Source of the DNA: Macrothele yani
Taxonomy: Eukaryota; Arthropoda; Arachnida; Araneae; Macrothelidae
Direction: 5' to 3'
DNA: 64,000 nt
Assembly: GCA_039090855.1 (NCBI GenBank)
Contig: CM077010.1
Coordinates: 46,022,905 to 46,086,904, forward strand
The notes beneath the pieces are model-generated. The model was given only the letters and a program-made list of their open reading frames with translations. It had not been told where the DNA came from and did no database searches. A program made the translations under genes and the position numbers. Of this stretch, positions 21,591 to 30,991 are shown piece by piece; within the stretch, counting starts at the first letter, position 1; every line of letters begins with the position of its first letter.

Positions 21591-21992
21591 GAAATGGGGT
21601 CAAAGGTCAGGACATAGGAGCGAAATCACTTCCATAGCCATTATGCGTCATAACGTACGTAAAAATGCTTCGATTTGGATGAAATGTTAGTATGTTGTAG
21701 GGGTCTGCCTGGGGACAAATTTTATTGAAAATGGGCGAAATGGGGTCAAAGGTTAGGGCACAGGAGCGGGATCTATTCCACAGCCCTTTTTCATCATAAC
21801 TTACGTAAAAATGCTTAGATTGCGACAAAACTTTGTTGTTTCGGAGGTATACCGAACCGGTTCTGTTGAATATCATCGATATGGGATCAAGGGTCAGGGC
21901 ACAGGACCGAGATTTATTCCACAGCCAGTGATGATTTCTGGTATGTTGGAAAGCGTATTATAATCAATGCATTGCATGATTTTACAAATTTG

Positions 21993-22350
21993 TTTAGTTA
22001 AGGTCCACGTCTCTGCTTAGTACGTAAGCACTGGAAGGACGCATTGATTAAACACTTTCCTTTTAAGACGTAATGGCATATTGCTCTTACAAATTGTACT
22101 GTTTCTTCCAAAAGCTGTTCAACCAAGTTTTATACGTCGATTAATTTCTTCATCAATGTGACCCTCGCTTGATATCTGCTGCCCAAGGAACTGTAGGAAT
22201 TGGCTATCTCCAGCTTTTGCCCCCATCAATTGATAAATCTTTATTCCTTGTAAAAGCATGGTACTTCAGTTTTGTCTTCTAAAAGTTCATTTTTTAACAC
22301 GTTTCTTTACCCTTTTCGGCAAGTTCCTGGATCATACTCTGCAGCTCTGA
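21993..22350 (-). mobile_element. RTE LINE fragment (right piece)
   Basis: It continues the fragment at 18874-19222. The minus strand matches the region around 11880-12200 of the complete RTE, including the AGAGTATGATCCAGGAACTT segment. Upstream coding sequence of the element is absent, so the copy is 5'-truncated. Confidence 0.88.
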
Positions 22351-22554
22351 AGTATTATTTGAAAGACCTCTGAGGGGTTCTTTAAAATATTTTTTTCTTT
22401 TTAAAAGTAAAACTGAAATAAAGCAGGGCCGACATTTGGTAAAATACCTTGACCCGACCCGTTTGACCCACAAGAAATTGTTGACCCGGTGACCCGTTTC
22501 CATCCCTGTGTCATGAACTAAGCAAGGTGTCTCACTACTCTGGTTGTATTTAAC

Positions 22555-22885
22555 CCTTTTACCGTGTGTAACGATTTAAAATGGGCTGAAATAAACTCGA
22601 ACGAATATATTCGTTGTCTAAGAAGAGGACCGAACGTGAATGGATTGAGTGTACCTGTGCAACAAAAAGCCTTTGCTCTTGGCATCTTTATTCAGAGTGA
22701 TTATTAGAGGGGAATAATTGCGTCTGCTGATTACCTGCTAAGAGGGCTGTAACAGTCATGGCAACCTTTTACAAAAGAAAATATGTTTGAGTCACTTGTT
22801 TCTACCCAGCAACACGATGTTCGTGTCAGGTGAATAGCACTTCCCCATCAGTCTTTTAGTCATCGAGCAGAAGATAGAGGACTGG
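22555..22885 (+). repeat. Dispersed repeat X, copy 1
   Basis: About 320 bp shares blocks such as CTCGAACGAATATATTCG, TTTGAGTCACTTGTTTCTAC and TCATCGAGCAGAAGATAGAG with 55975-56315. No ORF is present. The class is unknown. Confidence 0.7.
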
Positions 22886-22890
22886 AAGAA

Positions 22891-23984
22891 ATAGATATGC
22901 AACATTCCACAATTTTGTTCAGGTACAGGGTTAATAGATATGCAATATTCCACAATTTGGTTCAGTTACAGGGTTAATAGATATGCAATATTCCACAATT
23001 TTGTTCAGTTACAGGGTTAATAGATATGTAATATTCGACAATTTGGTTCAGGTGCAGGGTTAATAGATATGCAATATTCCACAATTTGGTTCAGTTACAG
23101 GGTTAATAGATATGCAATATTCCACAATTTGGTTCAGTTACAGGGTTAATAGATATGCAGTATCCCACAACTCTGCCCAGTTAAATGGTTAATAACTATG
23201 TAATATTCCACAATTTGTTTCAGGTACAGGGTTAATAGATATGCAACATTCCACAATTTAGTTCAGTTACAGGGTTAATAGATATGTAATATTCCACAAT
23301 TTGGTTCAGGCACAGGGTTAATATATATGCAACATTCTACAATTTGGTTCAGTTACAGGGTTAATAGATATGTAATATTCCACAATTTGGTCCAGTTACA
23401 GGGTTAATAGATATGCAACATTCCACAATTTTGTTCAGGTACAAGGTTAATAGATATGCAATATTCCACAATTTGGTTCAGCTACAGGGCTAATAGATAT
23501 GCAATATTCCACAATTTGGTTCAGTTACAGGGTCAATAGATATGTAATATTCCACAATTTGGTTCAGTTACAGGGTTAATAGATATGCAACATTCCACAA
23601 TTTGGTTCAGGTACAGAGTTAATAGATATGCAACATTCCACAATTTTGTTCAGGCACAGGGTTAATAGATATGCAATATTCCACAATTTGGTTCAGCTAC
23701 AGGGCTAATAGATATGCAATATTCCACAATTTGGTTCAGTTACAGGGTTAATAGATATGTAATATTCCACAATTTGGTTCAGGTACAGGGTTAATAGATA
23801 TGCAATATTCCACAATTTGGTTCAGTTACAGGATTAATAGATATGTAATAGTCCACAATTTTGTTCAGGTACAGGGTTAATAGATATGTAATATTCCACA
23901 ATTTGGTTCAGTTACAGGGTTAATAGATATGCAACATTCCACAATTTGGTTCAGTTACAGGGTTAATAGATATGCAACATTCCA
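22891..23984 (+). repeat. 43-bp satellite, about 25 copies
   Basis: The unit ATAGATATGCAATATTCCAC, then AATTTGGTTCAGTTACAGGG and TTA, repeats every 43 bp. Variants alternate at a few positions (GCAATATT/GCAACATT/GTAATATT, TTTGG/TTTTG, AGTTAC/AGGTAC/AGGCAC). One diverged unit lies near 23158-23200. Confidence 0.97.
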
Positions 23985-24739
23985 AGCAGTGTATCTCTCT
24001 CCGAAAAAATGTGCAGAATAACGGAATGGTTAAGATTCATTGTGATACACACAATGATAGCCTATTCCGCGACCTGGAAAAATATAATATCGAGAATGTT
24101 TCTCTGAACAGCCGTATAATAATGCACAGGTCAGTCTTCAACGATACGGCTGAATGAAAGATAACTCATTACCATATTTTTACATTTTAATTCACCTACA
24201 TACGCAGTTCGAAACTACTGATTTTCGTTCCACTAACATTAGATGTAAGCAGTATCAAATCTTCAGTTTGACTAAATCATTGGGCAAATGTACGAAGGTG
24301 CAGGCATTCTTTCATATCAAAAGCAAATAAGTTTTGCTACCAATTTCACATGAGATTCTCCAAAAAAAGAAAAACGTTTTTTTCGATTTCAACTCAAGAT
24401 TTATTGATGCAAAGTCGATTTTCCGCTGTTGGTACTGTATAGGCTGCCGCGGTTTTCATATGGTATTTCACATCATTGAGTAGTGTTTGATTGCACCCTC
24501 CATGTCTGCTTCAGAAGCTGTATACTTACCTCATTAAAAACAAAAAATGAAATCTCATTACATCTAGTTCCTTAATATGACGGAACACCGTCCAATATTA
24601 TTACTTATCCCTTTCGGATATTACCAAACATTCTGTTGATGCTTCACTGTGTCATAATCCGTTAAATATTCATTATTTTCCCTCCTCTTGTATGGTTATT
24701 TTATCCTAATATGTAATTTGCTAGTGTCATCCTCGGTGC
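23985..24739. other. AT-rich spacer
   Basis: It begins with short frames downstream of the satellite. Nothing recognised. Confidence 0.5.
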
Positions 24740-25027
24740 CACTTTTTAAGTCGTCATAGCAACAACCGAGAAACAAATGTTTGTGACGTCACGCTGTGCT
24801 TTTCGTGTTTGCGTGTAGGTCACATCACATACACGCGCACAGTCTACGCGTATATGACTGTTTTGTTGTCATAGCAACAAAGAACACAGCTGGTGCTGTG
24901 ACGTCATCTAATCCAAATCTTTTTCACATGACGTCAGAGATGCGTTACGTCACACGGTCAAATCTTTAGAGATTCGAAAACTTTACGTCAGGAATTTTGG
25001 TTCTATTTCATATAGGGTATATAAATA
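24740..25027 (+). promoter_or_regulatory. Promoter-like cluster: CRE, X-box-like motifs and TATA box
   Basis: CRE-type motifs include GTGACGTCAC near 24783, GTGACGTCAT near 24898 and ATGACGTCAG near 24928, plus TTACGTCA half matches. Two near-palindromic X-box-like motifs (GTCGTCATAGCAAC and GTTGTCATAGCAAC) lie near 24753 and 24864. A TATATAAAT sits at 25018-25026, about 285 bp before the Helitron ATG. Known CREB and RFX factors bind such sites; function here is inference. Confidence 0.4.
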
Positions 25028-25310
25028 ATAATAATAAATTTCATTTTTTGCAGCCTACAATATAACAGCCAAAAATAAAATTGATTATTGTTTATATACC
25101 CTTGATATGCTTTATTACGCTGTTTAACAGAAAAAGACGAACATTTATATTCCGGTGCTTAAACTGTGTTATCCGTAACCGTTCCTGTTTAATGTTTTGT
25201 TTACATCTTTCTTTCGAGGTTAGAGTTTTTTGGGGTTTTTTCTGGTGTGCACAATTGGAAGTCATTTAACATCGTCTTTGTTTTGCGTTAGTTTTAACAA
25301 CATTGCAAAT

Positions 25311-26249
25311 ATGCCTCCTAAACGGAAAAAATCTGCTGAGGAAGTAGTTTTCCAGAAGAAAGCAGCAAAAAGACGAAAGGCGGAGCAAGAAAGGGCCCAT
25401 CGGGAAAGTATGTCTGCTGTGCAAAGAGAATGCGATCGGAATCGTCTTCGCGTAGCAAATATAACTCCTAAGCAATTTGAACGAAGTCGGGAACGGCACC
25501 GACTTGCAAACATAACGTCAGAACAAATCGCACATGGTCGCGAACGACATCAGATTGCAGACATGTCACAATCGCAAATATTACGCCAGAGACTTGGTAT
25601 TACAATCCGCCGACAAAATCCACGAACTAGAAACCAAGCTGTTCTTGACGCAGTTAACGTTGTAGAACCAAATGTAGACCCTCATAACTGTGGCTGCATT
25701 GAGAGTATTTGCGAATTTTGTCATGCAAAACATTTTGCGGCAGAACAGCAATCTGACAAAATTTTTACGCAATGCTGTCATAAAGGCAAAGTAAAGTTAA
25801 CTGCTATAAGATCAGCCCCTGTTATTCAGCAGTTAACGAAAGAACATCAACATTCGAAAAATTTCATGGACAACATAAGATCAATAAATAGCGCTTTGGC
25901 GTTTTCCTCAATGGGAGCTAACGTTGCTCCGCCTCCTGGATACGGTCTCTATTGTTTCCAAATTAACGGACAGATTTACCATCGAGCAGGAGCTTTGCAA
26001 CCAGCAAATGGGGACCAGAGAAAGTTTGCTCAACTGTATATATTGGACCCGAAAGAGGCTGGTGATCAAAGAATGAGGATTGGGGAAAACTCCCAGTGCA
26101 ATCCAAGTCTGATGCAAGAGTTAAGCACTTTCCTGTCTCAAAATAATCCTTTTGCTGACGCATGCAAAATGCTTTATGAAGTTGAACAAGAAAGCATTAA
26201 TGATGCCGCTCTGCATGGCATTGAGCAGGCAAAGAACAGGGTAAATTGA
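25311..26249 (+). CDS. Helitron protein, N-terminal domain only (Helitron_like_N)
   Basis: The 312-residue frame starts at ATGCCTCCTAAACGG after CAAAT, a good eukaryotic start context. Residues 1-40 are Lys/Arg-rich (PPKRKK, KKAAKRRK), probably a nuclear localisation signal. Residues 60-110 hold three short repeats of the ..RERHRLANIT.. type. Residues 120-300 match the Helitron-like N domain: CGCIESICEFCHAKHF, QCCHKGKVKL, NIRSINSALAFSSMGANV, YCFQINGQIYHRAGALQP and FAQLYILDP. Full Helitron proteins continue into Rep endonuclease and helicase domains; here a stop follows at 26247 and neither domain is seen downstream. The part present is intact. Confidence 0.8.
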   Translation: MPPKRKKSAEEVVFQKKAAKRRKAEQERAHRESMSAVQRECDRNRLRVANITPKQFERSRERHRLANITSEQIAHGRERHQIADMSQSQILRQRLGITIRRQNPRTRNQAVLDAVNVVEPNVDPHNCGCIESICEFCHAKHFAAEQQSDKIFTQCCHKGKVKLTAIRSAPVIQQLTKEHQHSKNFMDNIRSINSALAFSSMGANVAPPPGYGLYCFQINGQIYHRAGALQPANGDQRKFAQLYILDPKEAGDQRMRIGENSQCNPSLMQELSTFLSQNNPFADACKMLYEVEQESINDAALHGIEQAKNRVN

Positions 26250-26463
26250 TACAGGGTTCACAGTCAGTGTGTACGAAAAATGTTGTGTTCCGAGAAGTGT
26301 TGACGAAATAGGGACTAAAGGTTTTACCCGTCGTATCAAATTCCATAACCGACTGCTCGGGAAATTTTCAGAAAGCTGTGAGCCAACGGTGCCATCTATT
26401 GACGTGGAACTCAAAAACTCTAAATAAATGTCAATAATTCCTGTACCATAAATTTTATTTTCC

Positions 26464-26491
26464 CCGTCATTATTGACGGACTTTGATCTAG
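26464..26491 (+). other. Helitron 3' terminal hairpin and CTAG
   Basis: A perfect 6-bp stem with a 4-base loop (CCGTCATTATTGACGG) lies 8 bases before CTAG, followed by host T. This matches the CTRR-T rule for Helitron 3' ends. Confidence 0.75.
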
Positions 26492-26492
26492 T

Positions 26493-26762
26493 TATTGATA
26501 AACCACTTGACAAGAGCAGTTACATAAAATTGAAATTACCGCTTGCAAAAAAAAAATATTGCCGTACGGTTAAAACTTCTTTTCCTTAAACGTAGTTTTC
26601 GCTTCAAGTGAAATTACTTTTCAGTAAAAGTAAAACGCTGCGAAAGAAAAATTTTATTTGTGGGCAAAATTAAGATGCGTAAAAGCAGAGCGCTATGAAT
26701 AAGTATTTATCCCACAATATAGTGCATTACAAATGACATTGCTCTTTCATTTCAAAAACCTT
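26493..26762. other. AT-rich spacer
   Basis: Nothing recognised between the Helitron terminus and the tRNA-like tandem repeats. Confidence 0.5.
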
Positions 26763-26793
26763 TATAACGAAGTAAATTTCTCCGTCATTTTTG

Positions 26794-26865
26794 GTCTACG
26801 CCGGGATTCGAACCCGAGTCCGCTTATTCCGGAACAAGTCGCTCTACCAACTGAGCTACGCAGAC
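26794..26865 (-). other. tRNA-like sequence, unit 1 (Arg-CCG-like, anticodon stem broken)
   Basis: The minus strand reads GTCTGCGTAGCTCAGTTGGT in the 5' half and CGGGTTCGAATCCCGG in the T arm. Acceptor, D and T stems pair, with G-T wobbles. By standard numbering the anticodon would be CCG, but the five-pair anticodon stem (ACTTG/ATAAG) mismatches. It is therefore a tRNA-derived SINE head rather than a working tRNA. Confidence 0.75.
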
Positions 26866-27113
26866 GTTGATTCTGATTCCTATCTGCCTTTATGTCGTGT
26901 GCGTCCTGCTGGCAGGTACGTCACATCTCCTGGTACGTTACATCATCTCCCCCTTACTTATTTTTTTTTTCGAAGTGCTGGAGAAGGGATTCTCTTATTT
27001 TTCCTATCTCGCGGTGTGGAAATAACATCACACCAATGAGAGATTTTGAACGGTCGGGTCATCCGGATAGTTCGGGCGCCATTATAACGAAGTAAATTTC
27101 TCCGTCATTTTTG

Positions 27114-27185
27114 GTCTACGCCGGGATTCGAACCCGAGTCCGCTTATTCTGGAACAAGTCGCTCTACCAACTGAGCTACGCAGAC
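27114..27185 (-). other. tRNA-like sequence, unit 2
   Basis: Same as unit 1 except for one base in the anticodon arm (TTCCAGA instead of TTCCGGA in the loop). Confidence 0.75.
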
Positions 27186-27434
27186 GTTGATTCTGATTCC
27201 TATCTGCCTTTATGTCGTGTGCGTCCTGCTGGCAGGTACGTCACATCTCCTGGTACGTTACATCATCTCCCCCTTATTTATTTTTTTTTTTCGAAGTGCT
27301 GGAGAAGGGATTCTCTTATTTTTCCTATCTCGCGGTGTGGAAATAACATCACACCAATGAGAGATTTTGAACGGTCGGGTCATCCGGATAGTTCGGGCGC
27401 CATTATAACGAAGTAAATTTCTCCGTCATTTTTG

Positions 27435-27506
27435 GTCTACGCCGGGATTCGAACCCGAGTCCGCTTATTCTGGAACAAGTCGCTCTACCAACTGAGCTAC
27501 GCAGAC
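27435..27506 (-). other. tRNA-like sequence, unit 3
   Basis: Identical to unit 2 in the tRNA-like part. It lies at the truncated end of the tandem array. Confidence 0.75.
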
Positions 27507-27778
27507 GTTGATTCTGATTCCTATCTGCCTTTATGTCGTGTGCGTCCTGCTGGCAGGTACGTCACATCTCCTGGTACGTTACACATTATATTGCGTCTAT
27601 ATACATATGCATGTTTTAATAACCTGCACCCCAGAGAAAAACATTTATGTATGGGTTTAAATAGGTAGTTAAAAATCTCTCAGAATTTCAGGAATTATAA
27701 ATTTTGGAAGACAAAGAGCGTTGCTTGAATTATATAATCAAAACCACAGATTTAGCCGATAAATTTACTAATCTGTTT

Positions 27779-27965
27779 CAGGTGCAACCACCATCATGAG
27801 CAACTCTGAGGGCTGAAAGCAATTGCATGTCCCTAATTTTGGTTGCTGGTTACAGAAAGAGATGACAGCTAGAATCGCATGACAAACACATCACCCATGC
27901 TTCATTCGGGAGTCGAACCCGGTCCCATTAAGAACGTACGGCCAGAAACCTGCGCTCCCGGGGCA
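27779..27965 (-). mobile_element. SINE1 copy, old and diverged
   Basis: The GAGCAACTC, GCATGTCCCTAATTTTGG, GGGAGTCGAACCCGG and GCTCCCGGGGC blocks follow the SINE1 order on the minus strand with many changes. The head has a deletion. Confidence 0.75.
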
Positions 27966-29213
27966 TATTTTAACACAATTTCTCGAATCCAGAATGTTCA
28001 CAAATCTATTGACACCTTTAAGTGGTTAATAATACCCTTCTATTAATGCAACTCTAAATTTCTACTATTTGAAAAATATAAATTTAGTTTTCTATGCAAA
28101 CGTTTCTATTCTACTAACCTAATTCGTGGTACCATAGCTTTGCTCAACGTGTTAGCTTGAAATCTAACAAAATCTCACGTAAAAGGAAAATTGCCAACAG
28201 AATAGAATGACGTATGGACAAAATACAAATTACAGCACGTGCTTAAAATGGAATGCTTTTGAGAATTGCAGTCCTTAAATTATTTAAGCGTCTGGAGTCC
28301 TCGATTACGTGTTGATGTTTCGACAAAACAGTACTTTTCCTAAAATTGATATGGAATTTAACGGTTTTGCAAGATATTAAAAATTCTCCGAAAAATCATT
28401 TCCAGGAAGAAAATTTCGCCAATAACCAGTTTTTGGATAATGTTTGAAAAGATAAATAATCTTATTTTATATACTGGTAGTACAGGAACAGGTGATCGTT
28501 TCGACTAGAGTTCGGTTTTATTTTAAAACAAATGCACTAGAATTACAAGCCCTTTCTAATCTTTTCAAGGCGTCCATCAAAATCCGTTTTGATAAAATGT
28601 AACTGCACTGAGCTCTGAGATTTCAAACACCAGCAGATGTCTTTTCAACCTTTGAGAAAGCCTTCCATTTATGTGCAAATCTCAGGTGATTTATTTTCGC
28701 CTGCAAACGGATTAAGCGAGACGAATTTAAGAGGTGTCGAACGAAATAATTGTAAGATTTGATTTTAAGAATCGTAGTTTCTGCTCAAATTTCGCCAAAG
28801 ACAGAATGAATAATCCCGTCTAAGGCCTTTCGGGGAGAATAATTCAGGCCCCATTAGATCACGCTGTTTCACCTTGAGCACACTTAGCAAGCTCAGCTCC
28901 AGATACGGTATTACTCCAATCTCATCTTGGAAATAAAGTTTCGTATCATTTTGTCCCACTAGAGCGTATTACATTGAGCATAGCGGAATGCACGTAGCAT
29001 TTATACACTTAAAAACATTACGTGTACGCATATACAGTGCATTCCAATTCCTATTCATAACGCATTTCTACTAATTTGTTGTTTGGATTTCCACATCAAG
29101 CAGTACTGTAAAACAGAGTTGAATATTTATCTTCGCGATGTTTTTGCTCAAGGCGCTTATTTGACGTTGTACGTGTTTTCTAAAAACCAGTGATCATTCA
29201 AAGTAAAAGAAGC
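27966..29213. other. Spacer, nothing recognised
   Basis: About 1.25 kb of AT-rich, unique-looking sequence. No convincing ORF, repeat or RNA in either strand. Confidence 0.5.
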
Positions 29214-29225
29214 ACAATTATCGGA

Positions 29226-29450
29226 GCCGCCTCGGTGGCGCAGTGGTCTAAGCGATGGCCTCTGATCATTCGTCCGTAAGAGGTCCGGGTTCGAATCCCG
29301 GTGAGGCATGGATGTTGTGTTTGTCTTACGGCACTGGCTCTCTCCCTTCCCTGAAACCAGTGACCCTAAATTAGGGACGGGCGACTGCTTATAGCCCATT
29401 GAGTTGCTCACGGTGGTCGTTAAACCTCCAATAAAAAAAAAAAAAAAAAA
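29226..29450 (+). mobile_element. SINE1 copy, young, 12-bp target duplication
   Basis: ACAATTATCGGA at 29214-29225 and 29451-29462 flanks a near-consensus copy with intact A box, B box and an A tail of about 18 bases. Confidence 0.95.
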
Positions 29451-29462
29451 ACAATTATCGGA

Positions 29463-29815
29463 ACCTCCTCCACCCGCACAAGCGTTCCCGGTTAGCTCTA
29501 ATGCTCAATCATAAAAAGGTCTAAACTTTTCGAAAACAGTTTGACTTCAGCATCGTTGAGCCATCACCAACCTGCAGCCGGTAAACATTTGCACATCTGA
29601 AAGATAATAAATACTTTTCTCAGTTTCATTTTGTTGTTGGGGGACGACAACCGTGAGCTAACAACCGTTTCATTATTAACAAAGACTATTATTAACAAAG
29701 ATTATTATTCACCAGGAAAGGATGGATAAACATAATTAAGAAAATGGATATTTACAGACGTTGCGATTTACAAGTCACTGAGGATTGATTCTTTCAGATA
29801 GCATTTATATACTAT
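29463..29815. other. Spacer
   Basis: Contains a short direct repeat of TTATTAACAAAG near 29672. Nothing else recognised. Confidence 0.45.
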
Positions 29816-30060
29816 ACTGAAAATTCTGCAGTAGGTTGCACCACTTTTAGGGCAACAGTAATCCATTGTGTGACATATGAAACACAAAAGTATGGTGCAA
29901 CTTCGCACCATTCAGGTTGGATACCGTATCGTGGAGCATAATTAAATCATCTTTTTATGTGTTTCATGCACCACACAGCAGTTTGCCTTTAACCCAAATG
30001 TGGTGCAACTGTTATAGCACCACTTTTTGGGGCAACCTACTGCCAAATTTTTAACAGTGC
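29816..30060. mobile_element. Short TIR element (MITE5)
   Basis: The left end ACTGAAAATTCTGCAGTAGG TTGCACCAC is mirrored at the right by the inverse of GGCAACCTACTGCCAAATTT TTAACAGTGC. Internal ATGAAACACA and TGTGTTTCAT blocks are also inverted. No coding sequence is present. Confidence 0.65.
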
Positions 30061-30365
30061 ACTTAATTGCAGTTTTATTAAAATAAAAGTCCTAATGGTA
30101 TTTTGATAAATCCATTTAGTCCGTAGCTGAAACGAACACAATACATCCCACTGAAAATCACAGTTAAAGACATATCTATAACCAGCGCTTTAAAAAAAGA
30201 GATCGTCTGTTTTTGACTACTGAAAAGTTTTAGTTAATGAGTAAAACATTCAGTAGTGCAGTTTAAATTCAATCGGCAATTATATATAAGTTATTATGCC
30301 TACTATTGGTTACGTAAAACTATCAGTTTCTTAACAAAATTTATTTATTATATTTCAAAGAAGTG
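30061..30365. other. AT-rich spacer
   Basis: No gene or repeat recognised. Confidence 0.4.
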
Positions 30366-30910
30366 ATGCGTGATTATGAGCCAAAATGGGAAACCGGTTT
30401 CTCCGCTAAAGAAATTGGACAGCGAATGCCGCGAGTCAAAATGGATCAGGTCATATGTAGAAGATTTTAGGGTGGGAGTGTCTGACTCCAGGTCTTAAAC
30501 AACCCTTAGAAATAGGAAGCTAGGAGATTTGGGCTAGAGTGCCCGATAGGAAAGTGACACGGAAGCGAGGTAGAAGACGCCCTTATTTACTACCCGGAGG
30601 CCAGTACCCGTGGTCCGATGGCTTAACGTGCCCATCCGACGAGGTTACATCCATGGCCGTCACGAACGCTGACCACTAGGTTACCCGCGGGTCATGAGTC
30701 AAAAGATCCGGGTACGGTACGTTCAACAAGGAACACGATGCAAAAAGTCGCAAGCCCGGTAGAATGATTTCCCCTAACACTGTAAAAAATAGGTTGTGTA
30801 AGAGTCACAAGCGCCTCGCGAGCTGCTGCTTAGCTAATTGCTGTCGTAGGTCAAAGGGAAGACGCGGGAATCCGTGTTTCCGTGGAGCTGTTAGAAAAGT
30901 TCTAAAACAC
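30366..30910 (+). other. Possible coding remnant split by SINE2
   Basis: If the SINE2 at 30442-30695 and one copy of its GAGTCAAAA duplication are ignored, one frame reads MSQNGKPVSPLKKLDSECRE and on through KDPGTVRSTRNTMQKVASPV to a TGA near 30762. Another frame continues about 50 more residues. I do not recognise the product. The base composition is less AT-rich than its surroundings. It may be a transposon or gene fragment, or chance. Confidence 0.25.
30442..30695 (-). mobile_element. SINE2 copy with 9-bp target duplication
   Basis: GAGTCAAAA at 30433-30441 and 30696-30704 flanks a minus-strand copy of the SINE found in the mariner at 4906. The shared body includes GGGCACTCTAGCCCAAATCT and CTAGCTTCCTATTTCTAA. 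This copy lacks about 60 bp around the B box. Confidence 0.88.
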
Positions 30911-30991
30911 TGAAGGATTCTTTCATTATCTTCTCTAGAGGGAGAAAACTGAGCTTGGTTATTATATGCTCAATCGTTTAAATTAGATTAG

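Larger units (their letters stand above)
19223..21992 (+). mobile_element. HLE146 element, copy F: 2.77 kb with an expanded array and nested insertions
   Basis: The 5' end CGCTTTCCAACCGTAAGTTC is at 19223 and the 3' end (ATGTTGGAAAGCGTATTATA, then the hairpin and ACAAATTTG) reaches 21992. TTTA flanks it at 19219-19222 and 21993-21996, inside an RTE fragment. Inside are a seven-monomer array, the TTAA MITE at 20313, about 300 bp of unrelated sequence, four more monomers and a SINE1. Treating it as one element rests on both outer borders fitting a single RTE break. Confidence 0.75.
25311..26491 (+). mobile_element. Helitron deletion derivative with 3' terminus
   Basis: The N-domain ORF is followed within about 240 bp by a canonical Helitron 3' end: the hairpin CCGTCA-TTAT-TGACGG at 26464-26479, then 8 bases, then CTAG at 26488-26491 and a T. 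The Rep/helicase coding region of 3-4 kb is missing, so this looks like an internally deleted, non-autonomous copy. The 5' TC terminus was not fixed and may lie anywhere upstream to about 24700. Confidence 0.7.
26763..27583 (-). repeat. 320-bp tandem repeat, 2.6 units, each with a tRNA-like SINE3 segment
   Basis: Units start at 26763, 27083 and 27404 (spacing 320 and 321 bp) and are almost identical. The third stops after about 180 bp. Each has a minus-strand tRNA-derived SINE3 plus about 140 bp of other sequence. A lone SINE3 without the extra part lies at 51483-51650, so SINE3 existed before it was captured in the tandem duplication. Confidence 0.92.

Noticed and set aside
22891..23984. Regular repeats resembling a CRISPR array
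   Set aside because: Units are contiguous 43-bp copies without unique spacers, no cas genes are near, and the window is eukaryotic.
24361..25080. Start of a host gene at the CRE cluster
   Set aside because: The only ORF downstream is the Helitron N domain and no splice-linked exon with another domain was found.
26794..26865. Functional tRNA gene on the minus strand
   Set aside because: The anticodon stem does not pair, the sequence sits within a repeated SINE-type unit and four near-identical copies exist.
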